Below, piece by piece: positions 26,547-36,214 of a stretch of 64,000 nt of DNA. A program made the translations under genes and the position numbers. Within the stretch, counting starts at the first letter, position 1, and each line of letters starts with the position of its first letter. A model generated the notes under the pieces. It searched no databases, was not told where the DNA came from, and saw only the letters and a list, made by a program, of their open reading frames with translations. This stretch comes from Crocinitomicaceae bacterium (GTDB taxonomy: Bacteria > Bacteroidota > Bacteroidia > Flavobacteriales_D > Crocinitomicaceae). The stretch is taken from assembly GCA_024643725.1 (NCBI GenBank), contig JAHEMJ010000013.1, positions 201,556 through 265,555 of the forward strand. The letters are read 5' to 3'.

Positions 26547-27950
26547 ATGAAACCGTATTTTACCCTCATTCTTTCTAGTTTGCTTTGGACTGTCCAAGCG
26601 CAAGAACACGAACAAAAGTACTTCCCACCTACTGATCCTTTGGTTCAAGCGAAATTGGAAACGTGGCAGGATTTCAAATTTGGACTCTTGATGCATTGGG
26701 GAACGTATTCGCAATTAGGCGTCGTGGAAAGTTGGAGCATTTGTCCAGAGGATGAAGATTGGTGCATTCGTCGTGGTCCTTACAAAAACGACTACTACGG
26801 CTACGTAAAAAACTACGAAAACTTGCAAACGACATTTAATCCTGTTCAATTCCAACCAGAAAAATGGGCAAAAGCAGCCAAAGATGCCGGCATGAAGTAC
26901 ATGGTGTTCACCACAAAACACCACGATGGATTCTGCATGTTCGACTCACAATTTACAGATTACACCGTCGCAAATGAAAAGTGTCCCTATTCCACAAATC
27001 CAAATGCAAATATTGCCTTAAAAGTATTCGATGCCTTTCGTAAGGAAGGACTCTGGATTGGCGCGTATTTCAGTAAACCGGATTGGAGCAGCGACGATTA
27101 TTGGGACCCAACTTTTCCACCTTACGACCGAAATCCCAATTACGATTTAACGAAAAAACCCAAGAAATGGGACAGATTCGTGCAGTTCACACACCATCAA
27201 ATCATGGAGTTGATGACCGATTACGGAAAAATTGACTTGCTTTGGCTCGATGGCGGTTGGGTGCAACCGATGACGGCAACCTCACCTCGCTGGGGATACA
27301 AACCGGTAAATCAAGACATCAAAATGGATTCATTGGTCAATGAAGCTCGAAAATTACAACCGGGATTAATCGTCGTCGATCGTGCTGTTGAAGGCCCCAA
27401 TCAAAATTATTTGACACCTGAGCAACAAATCCCCGCAAAACCCCTTCCCTATCCGTGGGAGTCCTGCATGACGATGGCGAACAGTTGGAGTTATGTGCCA
27501 AATGACCAATATAAGTCCACAGCGAAAATCCTAGAGAATCTTTGCCTCATCGTTTCTCGTGGTGGAAATTACTTATTAAACATTGCTCCAAATGCACAAG
27601 GTGAATGGGATCCCATTGCTTATCAACGTCTCGCTGAAATTGGCACATGGATGAAGGAAAATGGCACAGCGATTTATGGAACGCATCCGGTTGCACCGTA
27701 TGAAGTAAAAACCGAACAAGGAACATGGGTCTTTACAGAGAACGACCAATTGGAACTCTTTGCGATTTTTATTCCTGTTGATTTCGAAGTAATGTTTGTG
27801 GAACTTCCAATCAATCAACTGAACTTGAATGGTCAAAAAAACATCACCGCACTTGGATCAACGACGCGCTATAAAGTGAAAATGTCCTCCGTGAATGTAC
27901 TTTCGTACGACCACAAAGGACTTCCTCAAGTATGGAAACTATCCAAGTAA
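26547..27950 (+). CDS. Alpha-L-fucosidase, GH29 (second copy)
   Basis: The ATG at 26547 follows the DUF4838 stop by one base and opens a signal peptide ('MKPYFTLILSSLLWTVQAQ'); the protein has 467 residues. GH29 landmarks are 'FKFGLLMHWGTYSQLGV', 'TTKHHDGFCMFDS', 'IGAYFSKPDW' and 'IDLLWLDGGWVQ', whose Asp (about residue 235) is the expected nucleophile. 'GGNYLLNIAPNAQGEW' matches the family too. It is quite different from the first GH29 in sequence, so the two probably differ in linkage preference rather than being a recent duplicate. Its stop is 7 bp from the stop of the converging RND gene. Confidence 0.92.
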   Translation: MKPYFTLILSSLLWTVQAQEHEQKYFPPTDPLVQAKLETWQDFKFGLLMHWGTYSQLGVVESWSICPEDEDWCIRRGPYKNDYYGYVKNYENLQTTFNPVQFQPEKWAKAAKDAGMKYMVFTTKHHDGFCMFDSQFTDYTVANEKCPYSTNPNANIALKVFDAFRKEGLWIGAYFSKPDWSSDDYWDPTFPPYDRNPNYDLTKKPKKWDRFVQFTHHQIMELMTDYGKIDLLWLDGGWVQPMTATSPRWGYKPVNQDIKMDSLVNEARKLQPGLIVVDRAVEGPNQNYLTPEQQIPAKPLPYPWESCMTMANSWSYVPNDQYKSTAKILENLCLIVSRGGNYLLNIAPNAQGEWDPIAYQRLAEIGTWMKENGTAIYGTHPVAPYEVKTEQGTWVFTENDQLELFAIFIPVDFEVMFVELPINQLNLNGQKNITALGSTTRYKVKMSSVNVLSYDHKGLPQVWKLSK

Positions 27951-27957
27951 ACTTGGA
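27942..27957. other. Small dyad across the shared convergent gene ends
   Basis: TCCAAG (27942-27947) and CTTGGA (27952-27957) form a 6-bp hairpin with loop TAAA, including the stop codon of the GH29 gene. There is no T-tract, so it is at best a weak transcription pause or Rho-assisted end for the two converging operons. Confidence 0.35.
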
Positions 27958-30900
27958 CTAGTGTGCGCTGTGTTCTTTGAGCATCGCGGCGACATCTAAT
28001 CCTTCTTTGCGAATGATTTTCAATTGCGCTTTGCCTTCTTTGTTCTTGATGTCCTTTTTGAAGACATCGAAAATCATGTAAACGGATGGCACAACTACCA
28101 AGGTCAAGATCATGGAACTTGTTAATCCACCAATCAAAACCCAAGCCAATCCACTTTTCCACTCTGCTCCTGGACCATGCGCCAAGGCAATCGGCATCAT
28201 TCCTGTAATCATCGAAAGGGTGGTCATTAAAATTGGACGCAAACGCGTTTTCCCTGCAGCAATTAATGCTTCCACGGTATTTCTTCCTTCTGACTTCAAT
28301 TGATTGGCAAAATCGACAATCAAAATGGCATTCTTGGCCACAAGTCCAATCAACATGATCATTCCCAACATCGAGAAGATACTCAAGGGTTGCATGGATA
28401 AAGCCAAAGCCAACAATGCTCCGACAACCGCAACAGGAATGGAGAATAAGACGACAAATGGATACACGTACGAGTCGTACAATGCCACCATAATTAAATA
28501 CACGAACAAGATCGACGCAATCAATGCAAATCCTAAATTCGCAAAGGCTTCACCCATATTTTTCGAGTTTCCTTCAAAACTCACAACCACCGAACTTGGA
28601 TAATTTTTCTTCTTGATGAACTTCGTCATTTCACCGGTCACTGTTCCACTGGAAACACCGAGAACTTGGGATGAAATGGAAATACAAGGAACTCGGTTCT
28701 TACGCTCTAGCTTCGTTGATCCAGTGGTGCGTCCGATGTTCGCAAACTGTTCCAATCGAATGTTCTCTCCACGGTTATTGATAAAAATCAACGAGGCTAA
28801 ATCACCTTCATTGCGACGGTCAAAATTGTCGTACATCACATTGATGTCATAATCTTTTCCTTTGTCCGTGTAGGATGCCTTACTATTCCCCGAAAATGCC
28901 GCTTGCATGGTCATTCCGACCACATCCATGCTTAATCCAAGCTCAGCCATTTTTTCGCGATTGATGTCCACACTGATTTCTGGATTTCCAGATTCAATGG
29001 ACATTTTCACTTCCGCCGTTCCTTGAATGGATTTCAGTTGATCCACCAATTCATTGGCAATTTGGAAATTGTCATTCAAGTCATTTCCCGTAACGGCCAT
29101 TTGAACCGGTGCTTGATTTGCTCCCCCTGTAATACTCACCGCGGCTGAACTCACTTTCACACCTGGAAGGATTTTCTCCAATTCCAATTTCATGTATTGC
29201 GCGTAGATGCTCGATTCGACCTCGCGCTGTTCACGCGGAACGAGTTTGACATTGATTTCCGCCTTATTGTTCGTTGAATTACTTCCGCCAATCGCGTTCG
29301 ATGCCGTCCCAATGCTCGAGAATACATTTTTCACATCTGCGTTTTTGAACAAATGCTCTTCCGCTTTTTGAACGGCCTCATTCGTTTGTGCTAAAGTCGC
29401 ATTTTGTGCCAATTCAATATTCACGATAAACTCACTGGTATCACCTTGACTCACAAACTCTGTTCCGATGTAGCCTTTCCCGACCAACATAAACGATGCA
29501 ATGACGACCACAATGGTTCCCAAAATCACATAGCGTTTTTTCCCAAGCGCATAAGCCAAAATGTGTCCATACGTATCCGTGAGGTTGGTAATAAATCGCT
29601 CAAACAGTAAGATGAAACGACCAAACAAGGTTTTATTCGTGATTTCCTCTTTGCGCGCCATGCGCGAAGCCAAAAGTGGCGTCAGCGTGAAGGAAACGAA
29701 CAAACTCATCAAGGTGGATAAGACAATCACCACGGAGAATTGGGACAATAAATTGGAAATAATTCCTCCGACAAGTGTTAACGGTAAGAAAACCACGACA
29801 TCCACCAAGGTAATTCCCAATGCCGTAAAACCAATTTCTTTTCTTCCTTTAATCGCCGCTGTCACGCGATCTTGTCCAAGCTCGAGGTGTCGATAAATGT
29901 TCTCAAGAACGACAATCGAGTCATCGACGAGAATCCCTACAACCAATGAGATCGCCAACAAGGTCATCAAGTTCAAGGAGTATCCTAATAAGAACATCGC
30001 CACAAAAACAGAAATCAAGGAAGCGGGAATGGCAATCATCACAATGACTGCATTTCGAATGCTATGCAAGAAAAGCAACATACAAAGTGCCACAATGAAA
30101 ATGGCCAATCCAAGGTCGTTCATTACAGCACTCGCTGCCGCCAAGGTAAAATCGGATGAATCCGAAGCGATGTCGAAGGTTAAGTTTTTCGCTTTATATG
30201 TCGTTTCAAGGTTCTTAATTTCCTTTTTCACCAACTTGCTCAACTCCACTGCGTTCGCATCGTTTTGCTTGATGATTAACAGTCCAATCGAGTTTCTCCC
30301 ATTAATGCGACTGAACGTTTTGATTTCTTTCGTTCCATCTAAAATCGTTGCCACCTCAAATAAGCGAATTTTGGAACCCGTATTTTTATCGATGCCGACC
30401 GGCAAGTTACGAATGTCATCCAAGGATTGATATTTCCCCTTCAATTTGATGACCGTTTGCGTATTGTCATTGGTCAATTTCCCTGTTGGGAACTCCAAAT
30501 TCGCATTTTTTACGGCTTGACTAATTTGCAGAATGGACAAGTTATACAATTCCGCTTGACGGCGATTGATGTTGATGTTGATCATGCGTTCCTCACCACC
30601 GACAATCGATATTTGAGCAGCTCCTTTTACACGTCCCAACAAAGGTTTGATTTCATCTTTTACCAACGAATACAATTCACTTGGTGGCATTTTGGCCGTT
30701 ACACCCAAACGCATAATCGGCGCCTCATCAAAGGAGAATTTTCCTAATGACGGTGATTGAACATCGTCCGGCAATTTGGAGAGAATCGCATTGACCTTGC
30801 GCTGTGCATCTTGAATAGCTTGATTCGCATCCGAATCTGGTTTCAACATCAACACAACTGATGAAACACCTTCCATGGATGTGGATTTAATCTCATCCAA

Positions 30901-31128
30901 ATTTTCCAAATTGGACAAAGCGTCCTCAAGTACTTTCGTCACCGAATTCTCCACCTCTGTCGGCGATGCACCAGGATAAACCGTCGTAACACTCACGACT
31001 GGAATCGAGAATTTGGGCATTAATTCATAATTCAGTTTCGAATAACTGAGGAGTCCCAGAAATCCGAGTACTGAGAAGATCACCACAATGAGTGATGGTC
31101 TTTTAATTGCTAATTCCGTAATTGACAT
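27958..31128 (-). CDS. RND efflux pump, inner-membrane permease (second operon)
   Basis: I start at 31128 ('MSITELAIKRPSLIVVIFSV'); the longer frame lies within the upstream gene end. At 1056 residues it is a full-length HAE1/AcrB-family pump with 'YPGASPTEVENSVTKVLEDAL', 'LVVGILVDDSIVVLENIYRH' (helix 4 Asp pair) and 'MLGMIMLIGLVAKNAILIVDF'. It resembles the pump at 1315-4437 throughout, so the two operons are paralogues. It ends 'DVAAMLKEHSAH', a slightly longer cytoplasmic tail. It is the last gene of the operon, 7 bp after the fusion-protein gene. The substrate is unknown. Confidence 0.95.
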   Translation of the reverse strand: MSITELAIKRPSLIVVIFSVLGFLGLLSYSKLNYELMPKFSIPVVSVTTVYPGASPTEVENSVTKVLEDALSNLENLDEIKSTSMEGVSSVVLMLKPDSDANQAIQDAQRKVNAILSKLPDDVQSPSLGKFSFDEAPIMRLGVTAKMPPSELYSLVKDEIKPLLGRVKGAAQISIVGGEERMINININRRQAELYNLSILQISQAVKNANLEFPTGKLTNDNTQTVIKLKGKYQSLDDIRNLPVGIDKNTGSKIRLFEVATILDGTKEIKTFSRINGRNSIGLLIIKQNDANAVELSKLVKKEIKNLETTYKAKNLTFDIASDSSDFTLAAASAVMNDLGLAIFIVALCMLLFLHSIRNAVIVMIAIPASLISVFVAMFLLGYSLNLMTLLAISLVVGILVDDSIVVLENIYRHLELGQDRVTAAIKGRKEIGFTALGITLVDVVVFLPLTLVGGIISNLLSQFSVVIVLSTLMSLFVSFTLTPLLASRMARKEEITNKTLFGRFILLFERFITNLTDTYGHILAYALGKKRYVILGTIVVVIASFMLVGKGYIGTEFVSQGDTSEFIVNIELAQNATLAQTNEAVQKAEEHLFKNADVKNVFSSIGTASNAIGGSNSTNNKAEINVKLVPREQREVESSIYAQYMKLELEKILPGVKVSSAAVSITGGANQAPVQMAVTGNDLNDNFQIANELVDQLKSIQGTAEVKMSIESGNPEISVDINREKMAELGLSMDVVGMTMQAAFSGNSKASYTDKGKDYDINVMYDNFDRRNEGDLASLIFINNRGENIRLEQFANIGRTTGSTKLERKNRVPCISISSQVLGVSSGTVTGEMTKFIKKKNYPSSVVVSFEGNSKNMGEAFANLGFALIASILFVYLIMVALYDSYVYPFVVLFSIPVAVVGALLALALSMQPLSIFSMLGMIMLIGLVAKNAILIVDFANQLKSEGRNTVEALIAAGKTRLRPILMTTLSMITGMMPIALAHGPGAEWKSGLAWVLIGGLTSSMILTLVVVPSVYMIFDVFKKDIKNKEGKAQLKIIRKEGLDVAAMLKEHSAH

Positions 31129-31135
31129 GGATTTC

Positions 31136-32203
31136 TTATTTAATGATTTCAACTTTCGATCCATCTGCAATGTTCAATTGTCCAGTGCGAACAACAACAT
31201 CTGCTTCGGTTAATCCACCCAATACTTCCACAAAATCACCTTGAATGTATCCCGTTTGAATGCTGCGTTTCACCGCGACATTGTTGACAATGACATACAC
31301 ATTCGGATCTTGTAATCCACCAACGATGCATTGAATCGGTAACATCATCGCTTGACGTGGTTCTGACATTTCAAAAGAAACAACACCAGTCATTCCAGCT
31401 TTCAACGGTTCGTTTGCGCTATTCGCTAATTCAATTTCCACACCATAGTTTCTAGATGCATCTGCTTTCGAAGCGATGTACGTGATTTTTCCATTTCGTG
31501 GTGAAGTTGGATACAAATCTGGTTTTACACGAATGCTTTGTCCTACTTTAAAACGAACCACATCGCGGTCCAAAAGTGACGCTTTCATTTTCAAACTGGA
31601 AATATCTAAGATCTCAGCAATGCTTGCTCCGGGAGAAACGAAAGAACCCACTTCCAATGACAATTTGTTCACAACACCGGAAATCGGAGAAATGATTTTT
31701 GTCGCTCTCAACTGTCTCTTCAAAGTAGAAACGCGCGCCTCGGCGCTTTTTACTTGCATTTTCAAGTCTTCAATTTGTTGTTTTGTCGCTGCATTCCCTG
31801 CCAACATTCCTTCAAATTTGTTCAAATCTGTTTTTGCTTTATCCCAAGTAGCATTGGCTAATTCTAAATCGATTAACAATTGCTCATCGTCGATTTTCGC
31901 AATGAGTTGTCCTTTCGAAACAGATTGTCCTTCGCGAATGGACACTTGAACGATGCGTCCAGATTGTTCGGATAAAAAGTTCAGAGAGTGATTTGGATTA
32001 AACACTCCATTGACTTCGATTAATTGATTTAACAATTGTGATTGAGCGTGAACAATGGTCACCGGGAAGATCACTGTTTTCGTTTCAGCAATGGCCGCTT
32101 TCGCTTCCATCACTTTTTTATTGCTGGATAATTTCCATCCAACGAATGCAACAAGGAGAATCGTGATGATGGATGGAACGAGAATTTTTCTGATTTTTTT
32201 CAT
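31136..32203 (-). CDS. Efflux RND periplasmic adaptor (second operon)
   Basis: The 355-residue protein begins with a membrane anchor ('ILVPSIITILLVAFVGWKLS'). Lipoyl halves are visible ('VSIREGQSVSKGQLIAKIDDEQLLI' and 'ATKIISPISGVVNKLSLEVGSFV') around a coiled-coil hairpin, then a beta-barrel domain ('MKASLLDRDVVRFKVGQSIRV'). It couples the pump encoded downstream to the TolC-like channel encoded upstream. Gaps are 8 and 7 bp, consistent with one transcript. Confidence 0.93.
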   Translation of the reverse strand: MKKIRKILVPSIITILLVAFVGWKLSSNKKVMEAKAAIAETKTVIFPVTIVHAQSQLLNQLIEVNGVFNPNHSLNFLSEQSGRIVQVSIREGQSVSKGQLIAKIDDEQLLIDLELANATWDKAKTDLNKFEGMLAGNAATKQQIEDLKMQVKSAEARVSTLKRQLRATKIISPISGVVNKLSLEVGSFVSPGASIAEILDISSLKMKASLLDRDVVRFKVGQSIRVKPDLYPTSPRNGKITYIASKADASRNYGVEIELANSANEPLKAGMTGVVSFEMSEPRQAMMLPIQCIVGGLQDPNVYVIVNNVAVKRSIQTGYIQGDFVEVLGGLTEADVVVRTGQLNIADGSKVEIIK

Positions 32204-32211
32204 GGTATTGA

Positions 32212-33564
32212 CTATTTAATGATTGACTTAATATTTCCAGCTGCTTTCAATGCTTCTAATTCCGCCATGCGGATTTGAGCAACTGATCGCAAGTAATTTG
32301 TTTGCGCTTCTTTCAAACTTGTTTCAGCATTCAACAATTCTGCGGTACTGATGATACCTGCTTGATATTGCAACATGGTTGTCTGATAAATTTCCTCCGC
32401 TAATTGCAAATTGTTGCGCTGTGTTTCCATGGCACCTAAACTCACATTTAACTTCGTTTCCATGTTTTTGAGTTGGAAATTCAACGAGTTCTTGAGCTGT
32501 TCTTCGTCCAACAAACTTTGTTTTTGCTGTATGCTTAATTGTTGGATTTTCGCATGCTTCGTTAATCCATCAAAAATGGGCATGTTCATGTTAATCGAAA
32601 GCACCGAGTTCGGATACCACGTTGTTGCGCTGCTTAAAAAATCCAATTGGTTGCGTTGTGCTTGATATCCATAACGGAATCCCAAGGAAAAACTCGGTAA
32701 ATAAGACGCTTTCAATTGATTGATGTTGATGTTTGTCATGCGACGTTGCGCCATGAGGATTTGAAAGTCAAGGTTGTTATTTACGTCCATTTTTGAAGCA
32801 ATCGTCGATGCCACTTTTTCCTGCTCCACCTTTGTCGAAAGTTCAATCGCTTGATCTAATGGATAAGCCATGACATATTTTAAATAGACCATCTGTTGTT
32901 GGTAGTTCAATTCGATATTGGACAATTCTGTTTCCAAATTGGTGCGATTGACTTTCAATTTGTCGTAATCCAATTGTTTGGCGAATCCATTGTCCAATTG
33001 AACTTTGGTAATCTTCAAAAGGCTATCTAATTTCTTTACGTTCGCTTGCACAATCTCTTTTTGAAGTCCGATCAATTGTACATTGTAATAAGCAATGGCC
33101 ACATCGAAAATCACTTGCTCCTCCGTTTTATTGACAGTTAGTTGCGTAATGGTTTGAAGTTCTTTGTTCGCTGCGAGTCCGGTTAATAGCGATTGGTCAT
33201 AAATCACTTGGGAAGCGTCAATGAATCCATTCACGGTGTATTTCGTACCGAATTTCACAGCCACATCTTGACCTGGCTGACCAAAAACGGCTCCAGGAAT
33301 AATGTTCGTTGCCAACTTCAAGTTATTGTTCACGCCTCCGGACGCACGTACTTGAGGCAAATATAACGCGAGCGCTTCATTGAACTTTTGTTCGTTTTTA
33401 TCCAATTCCAATTTGGATTTCTGAATGTTCACTTGATGCGCGACACCGTAAACCACCGCATCTTGCAGCGTAAAAGTGGTCACTTGTCCATAGGACACGG
33501 AACCCATGGAAATACAGATCAGCGCGAGTGCAAACCATGTGTTTTGAGAGAATTGTTGTTTCAT
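32212..33564 (-). CDS. TolC family outer-membrane efflux protein (second operon)
   Basis: The 450-residue protein has a signal peptide ('MKQQFSQNTWFALALICISM' up to 'SYGQ'). OEP-type helical repeats follow ('LQDAVVYGVAHQVNIQKSKL', 'LDNGFAKQLDYDKLKVNRTNLE', 'YQAGIISTAELLNAETSLKEAQ'). It is the outer-membrane duct of the second tripartite pump. It starts 3 bp after the regulator gene. Like operon 1, the order is regulator, TolC, fusion protein, pump. Confidence 0.93.
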   Translation of the reverse strand: MKQQFSQNTWFALALICISMGSVSYGQVTTFTLQDAVVYGVAHQVNIQKSKLELDKNEQKFNEALALYLPQVRASGGVNNNLKLATNIIPGAVFGQPGQDVAVKFGTKYTVNGFIDASQVIYDQSLLTGLAANKELQTITQLTVNKTEEQVIFDVAIAYYNVQLIGLQKEIVQANVKKLDSLLKITKVQLDNGFAKQLDYDKLKVNRTNLETELSNIELNYQQQMVYLKYVMAYPLDQAIELSTKVEQEKVASTIASKMDVNNNLDFQILMAQRRMTNININQLKASYLPSFSLGFRYGYQAQRNQLDFLSSATTWYPNSVLSINMNMPIFDGLTKHAKIQQLSIQQKQSLLDEEQLKNSLNFQLKNMETKLNVSLGAMETQRNNLQLAEEIYQTTMLQYQAGIISTAELLNAETSLKEAQTNYLRSVAQIRMAELEALKAAGNIKSIIK

Positions 33565-33567
33565 TTC

Positions 33568-34044
33568 CTAGTTGTTTTCTATTTGATGTTGATCGTTCCA
33601 TTTTTGAAATACGTGCACCAATTCTCCTTGCATAAAATCGATGAACGCAATGACATTTTTCAAATCTTGATTGAAGTCCACTGTTTCCGTGGTTCGAACA
33701 GATAAGATTTCTTTGAGCAATTGATTCACACTTAGTAGCTTATCCAATCCATCTTTGGCATTGGCGTTCCAATTGCGTAATTGATGTTTGAAATAGCGCT
33801 TGCGGTCACCTGGAATCGTTATCGACTCCACTTTATTGCGCAAAACCAAGGTGTTAAGCGCCGTACTCACAGCACTTTTACTGGTGTTCAATGTTTCACG
33901 GATTTCGTCGAAGCTTAACTCCGTTCGATCCGAAACCAGCAATAAAGCAAGAATACGCGCTTCCGTTGGAGGCATGCCTGCTCTTACTTGAAACACACTC
34001 ATTTTTTGAATGATTTCGAGTTGTTCTGGACGTAATTCTATCAT
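33568..34044 (-). CDS. GbsR/MarR-type transcriptional regulator of RND operon 2
   Basis: The 158-residue protein carries a winged helix ('GMPPTEARILALLLVSDRTE', 'LSFDEIRETLNTSKSAVSTALNTLVLRNKVESITIPGDRKRYFK' region, about residues 20-90). A C-terminal helical dimerisation part of about 60 residues follows. This matches the GbsR branch of MarR-like regulators common in Bacteroidota. It is the first gene of the efflux operon, 3 bp before tolC. A 9-bp-arm palindrome lies over the promoter region (34082-34107), so I infer that it represses this operon. The inducer is unknown. Confidence 0.88.
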   Translation of the reverse strand: MIELRPEQLEIIQKMSVFQVRAGMPPTEARILALLLVSDRTELSFDEIRETLNTSKSAVSTALNTLVLRNKVESITIPGDRKRYFKHQLRNWNANAKDGLDKLLSVNQLLKEILSVRTTETVDFNQDLKNVIAFIDFMQGELVHVFQKWNDQHQIENN

Positions 34045-34064
34045 ATAGCTCCTAAATTCGAGCG

Positions 34065-34107
34065 CAAAGGTACAACGTTCTTTTGGTTCTGAATTAAAAG
34101 AACCAAA
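34065..34107 (-). promoter_or_regulatory. Promoter and palindromic operator of RND operon 2
   Basis: TTTGGTTCT (34082-34090) and AGAACCAAA (34099-34107) are perfect 9-bp arms with an 8-bp spacer. A minus-strand -7 box TACCTTTG lies at 34065-34072, and the regulator start codon is at 34044. The palindrome covers the place where a -33 box would be, as expected for a repressor site. The sequence differs completely from the operator of operon 1. Confidence 0.65.
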
Positions 34108-34171
34108 TTATTTTTACATCCTTTACAGATGTCGATATGGAATAAAGCATTCAAAACCTTAATTTTAAGGT

Positions 34172-34972
34172 ATGGAAGAAAACTACCTAGCACTAAACCG
34201 TCAGAATTGGAATAATCGCGTTGAAGGACACCTTCAGTCCGATTTCTATCGAATGGACGCATTTCGTTCCGGAGAGAATTCCTTAAAGGAAATTGAATTA
34301 GGCCTTTTGGGTGATGTTTCTGGAAAAAAGGTACTCCACTTGCAATGTCACTTCGGACAAGATTCGCTTTCCCTAGCACGCATGGGCGCACACGTCACAG
34401 GCATAGACTTTTCGGAAAAAGCCATTGAATCAGCCAAGACCTTAGCCTCCGAACTTGAACTCCAAGCAACATTCATCTGTTGCGACATCTATGATTCACG
34501 GCAATTTCTAACGGAAAAATTCGACATCGTTTATACGACCTACGGAACAATTGGATGGCTTCCTGATCTATCGAAATGGGCGGAAGTGATTGCCAACTCC
34601 CTCAAGCCGAACGGCAAATTAATTTTCGTGGAATTCCATCCCGTTGTGTGGATGTTCGACGATGATTTTCAAAAAGTCGCCTATAATTATTTTCAAGATG
34701 AGGCCATTGTGGAAGAAATTTCTGGTTCATATGCGGACAAGTCTTTGGAAATAACCGACACAACCATTACTTGGAATCATGGATTAAGTGAAGTGTATCA
34801 AGCCTTACAAAACGCTGGACTTACAATCGATCATTTTTCAGAGTACCCATTTTCACCTTACGATTGCTTGAAGGATTTGGTAGAAGTCGAACCAAATCGT
34901 TTTCAAGTGAAACACTTATTGAATAAAATACCCATGGTCTATGCATTGACCGCTCATCCAAAAAATCCGTAA
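34172..34972 (+). CDS. Class I SAM-dependent methyltransferase
   Basis: The 266-residue protein has motif I 'GKKVLHLQCHFGQDSLSLARMG', then 'VTGIDFSEKAI' (acidic residue binding the ribose) and 'FDIVYTTYGTIGWLPDLSKW', typical of a Methyltransf_25-like fold. The C-terminal 'LIFVEFHPVVWMFDDDFQKV' is common in a flavobacterial subfamily of unknown substrate. It starts about 65 bp from the operator of the divergent efflux operon, and the SGNH-like gene follows 9 bp later. The substrate (small molecule or protein) cannot be told. Confidence 0.85.
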   Translation: MEENYLALNRQNWNNRVEGHLQSDFYRMDAFRSGENSLKEIELGLLGDVSGKKVLHLQCHFGQDSLSLARMGAHVTGIDFSEKAIESAKTLASELELQATFICCDIYDSRQFLTEKFDIVYTTYGTIGWLPDLSKWAEVIANSLKPNGKLIFVEFHPVVWMFDDDFQKVAYNYFQDEAIVEEISGSYADKSLEITDTTITWNHGLSEVYQALQNAGLTIDHFSEYPFSPYDCLKDLVEVEPNRFQVKHLLNKIPMVYALTAHPKNP

Positions 34973-34981
34973 ATTCGTCGA

Positions 34982-36214
34982 ATGAAAATTATTGCAAGCC
35001 TTCTGTTCGCTTTTGTCGTTCAACTTTCATGGACACAAGACAGCATCTCCGTTTTGTTTATTGGAAATAGTTATTTGAGTGTAAATAACTTACCACAAAT
35101 GGTACAAGATTTAACACTTTCCCTAGGTGATCATATGCTGATGGATAGTAAAATGAATGGTGGATTTACTTTCCAATCACATGCGACGGATCCGGCAACG
35201 TACGATAAAATCCATGCAAAGCCTTGGAATTTTGTCATCTTACAAGGACAAAGTCAAGAGCCGAGTTTTCCGTACGACCAAGTAAATCAACAAACCTTGC
35301 CCTTCGCAAAACAGTTGTCCGATAGTGTTTACGCTGCGAATGAATGTTCTCAAGTGAATTACTACATGACATGGGGACGTCAAGTTGGTGATCCGCAATG
35401 GGATTCCATCAATACATTTGACAAAATGAACGAGCGCTTGCGAAATGCCTACTTGCGCATCGCAGACTCAACGCATGCTTCTGTTTCACCGGTTGGTGTT
35501 GCTTGGAAATACGTTCGTGACCATTATCCAGCCATTAACCTTTACGCTGGTGACGGCTCCCACCCTAGCCTGGAAGGATCTTATTTGGCGGCATGTACGT
35601 TTTACAGTTCGCTTTTTCAAAAATCGGCATTGGGAGCAACATACACAGCCGGACTAGATCCTCAAACCTGTGCCATTTTACAACAAGTAGCAAGTACCAT
35701 CGTCCTTGACAGCATTCCAACATGGAAATTGGTGCATCATGATTCGCTTTTTCATGCTTCCTTTTTGGCTGGCATCAACGGATACGATGTCTTATTTTCC
35801 GCAACGACAAGTTCAGCTGGAAACCTTGTTTGGGATTTCGGAGATGGAAGTCCGGTTGGATTTGGACAAAGTCCATCGCATACCTATATTCCAGGAACCT
35901 ACACGGTTACCCTTTTTGCAAGCGGCGCATGTGGCATGGACACCGTGCAACAGCAAATTACGGTGAACACTGTTTCGTTGGATGAAATCGCTACACAATA
36001 CCCGTATTTTTATCAAAACGATAATGGAAACCTGATTTGTCAAACCAACTTCTTTGAGGTCCTAAATGTGGAAGCATTGAATCTCGCTGGACAGCAGATT
36101 CCAGTTTTTTCTTCTTTGAATGGAGATGGAACGATGTCATTCCAAAACAATCCAGATATCTTTCTGATTCGTATTGCATTTGATCATTATGTCCTCATTC
36201 AACGTGTACACTAA
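34982..36214 (+). CDS. Secreted SGNH-like hydrolase (DUF4886-like) with PKD domain
   Basis: The 410-residue protein has a signal peptide ('MKIIASLLFAFVVQLSWTQ'). The SGNH pattern is 'VLFIGNSYLSVNNLP' (block I is GNS rather than GDS), 'FVILQGQSQEP' and 'DGSHPSLEGSYLAAC' (catalytic Asp/His block). A PKD domain follows near residues 265-325 ('LVWDFGDGSPVGFGQSPSHTY'). The C-terminal 70 residues resemble a degenerate T9SS tail, so export is uncertain. The substrate may be an ester on a glycan or lipid. Its stop overlaps the next start (TAATG). Confidence 0.8.
   Translation: MKIIASLLFAFVVQLSWTQDSISVLFIGNSYLSVNNLPQMVQDLTLSLGDHMLMDSKMNGGFTFQSHATDPATYDKIHAKPWNFVILQGQSQEPSFPYDQVNQQTLPFAKQLSDSVYAANECSQVNYYMTWGRQVGDPQWDSINTFDKMNERLRNAYLRIADSTHASVSPVGVAWKYVRDHYPAINLYAGDGSHPSLEGSYLAACTFYSSLFQKSALGATYTAGLDPQTCAILQQVASTIVLDSIPTWKLVHHDSLFHASFLAGINGYDVLFSATTSSAGNLVWDFGDGSPVGFGQSPSHTYIPGTYTVTLFASGACGMDTVQQQITVNTVSLDEIATQYPYFYQNDNGNLICQTNFFEVLNVEALNLAGQQIPVFSSLNGDGTMSFQNNPDIFLIRIAFDHYVLIQRVH

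Noticed and set aside
34082-34107. Palindrome as a terminator
   Set aside because: It lies upstream of both divergent genes, has no T-run and covers the promoter, so operator is the better reading.
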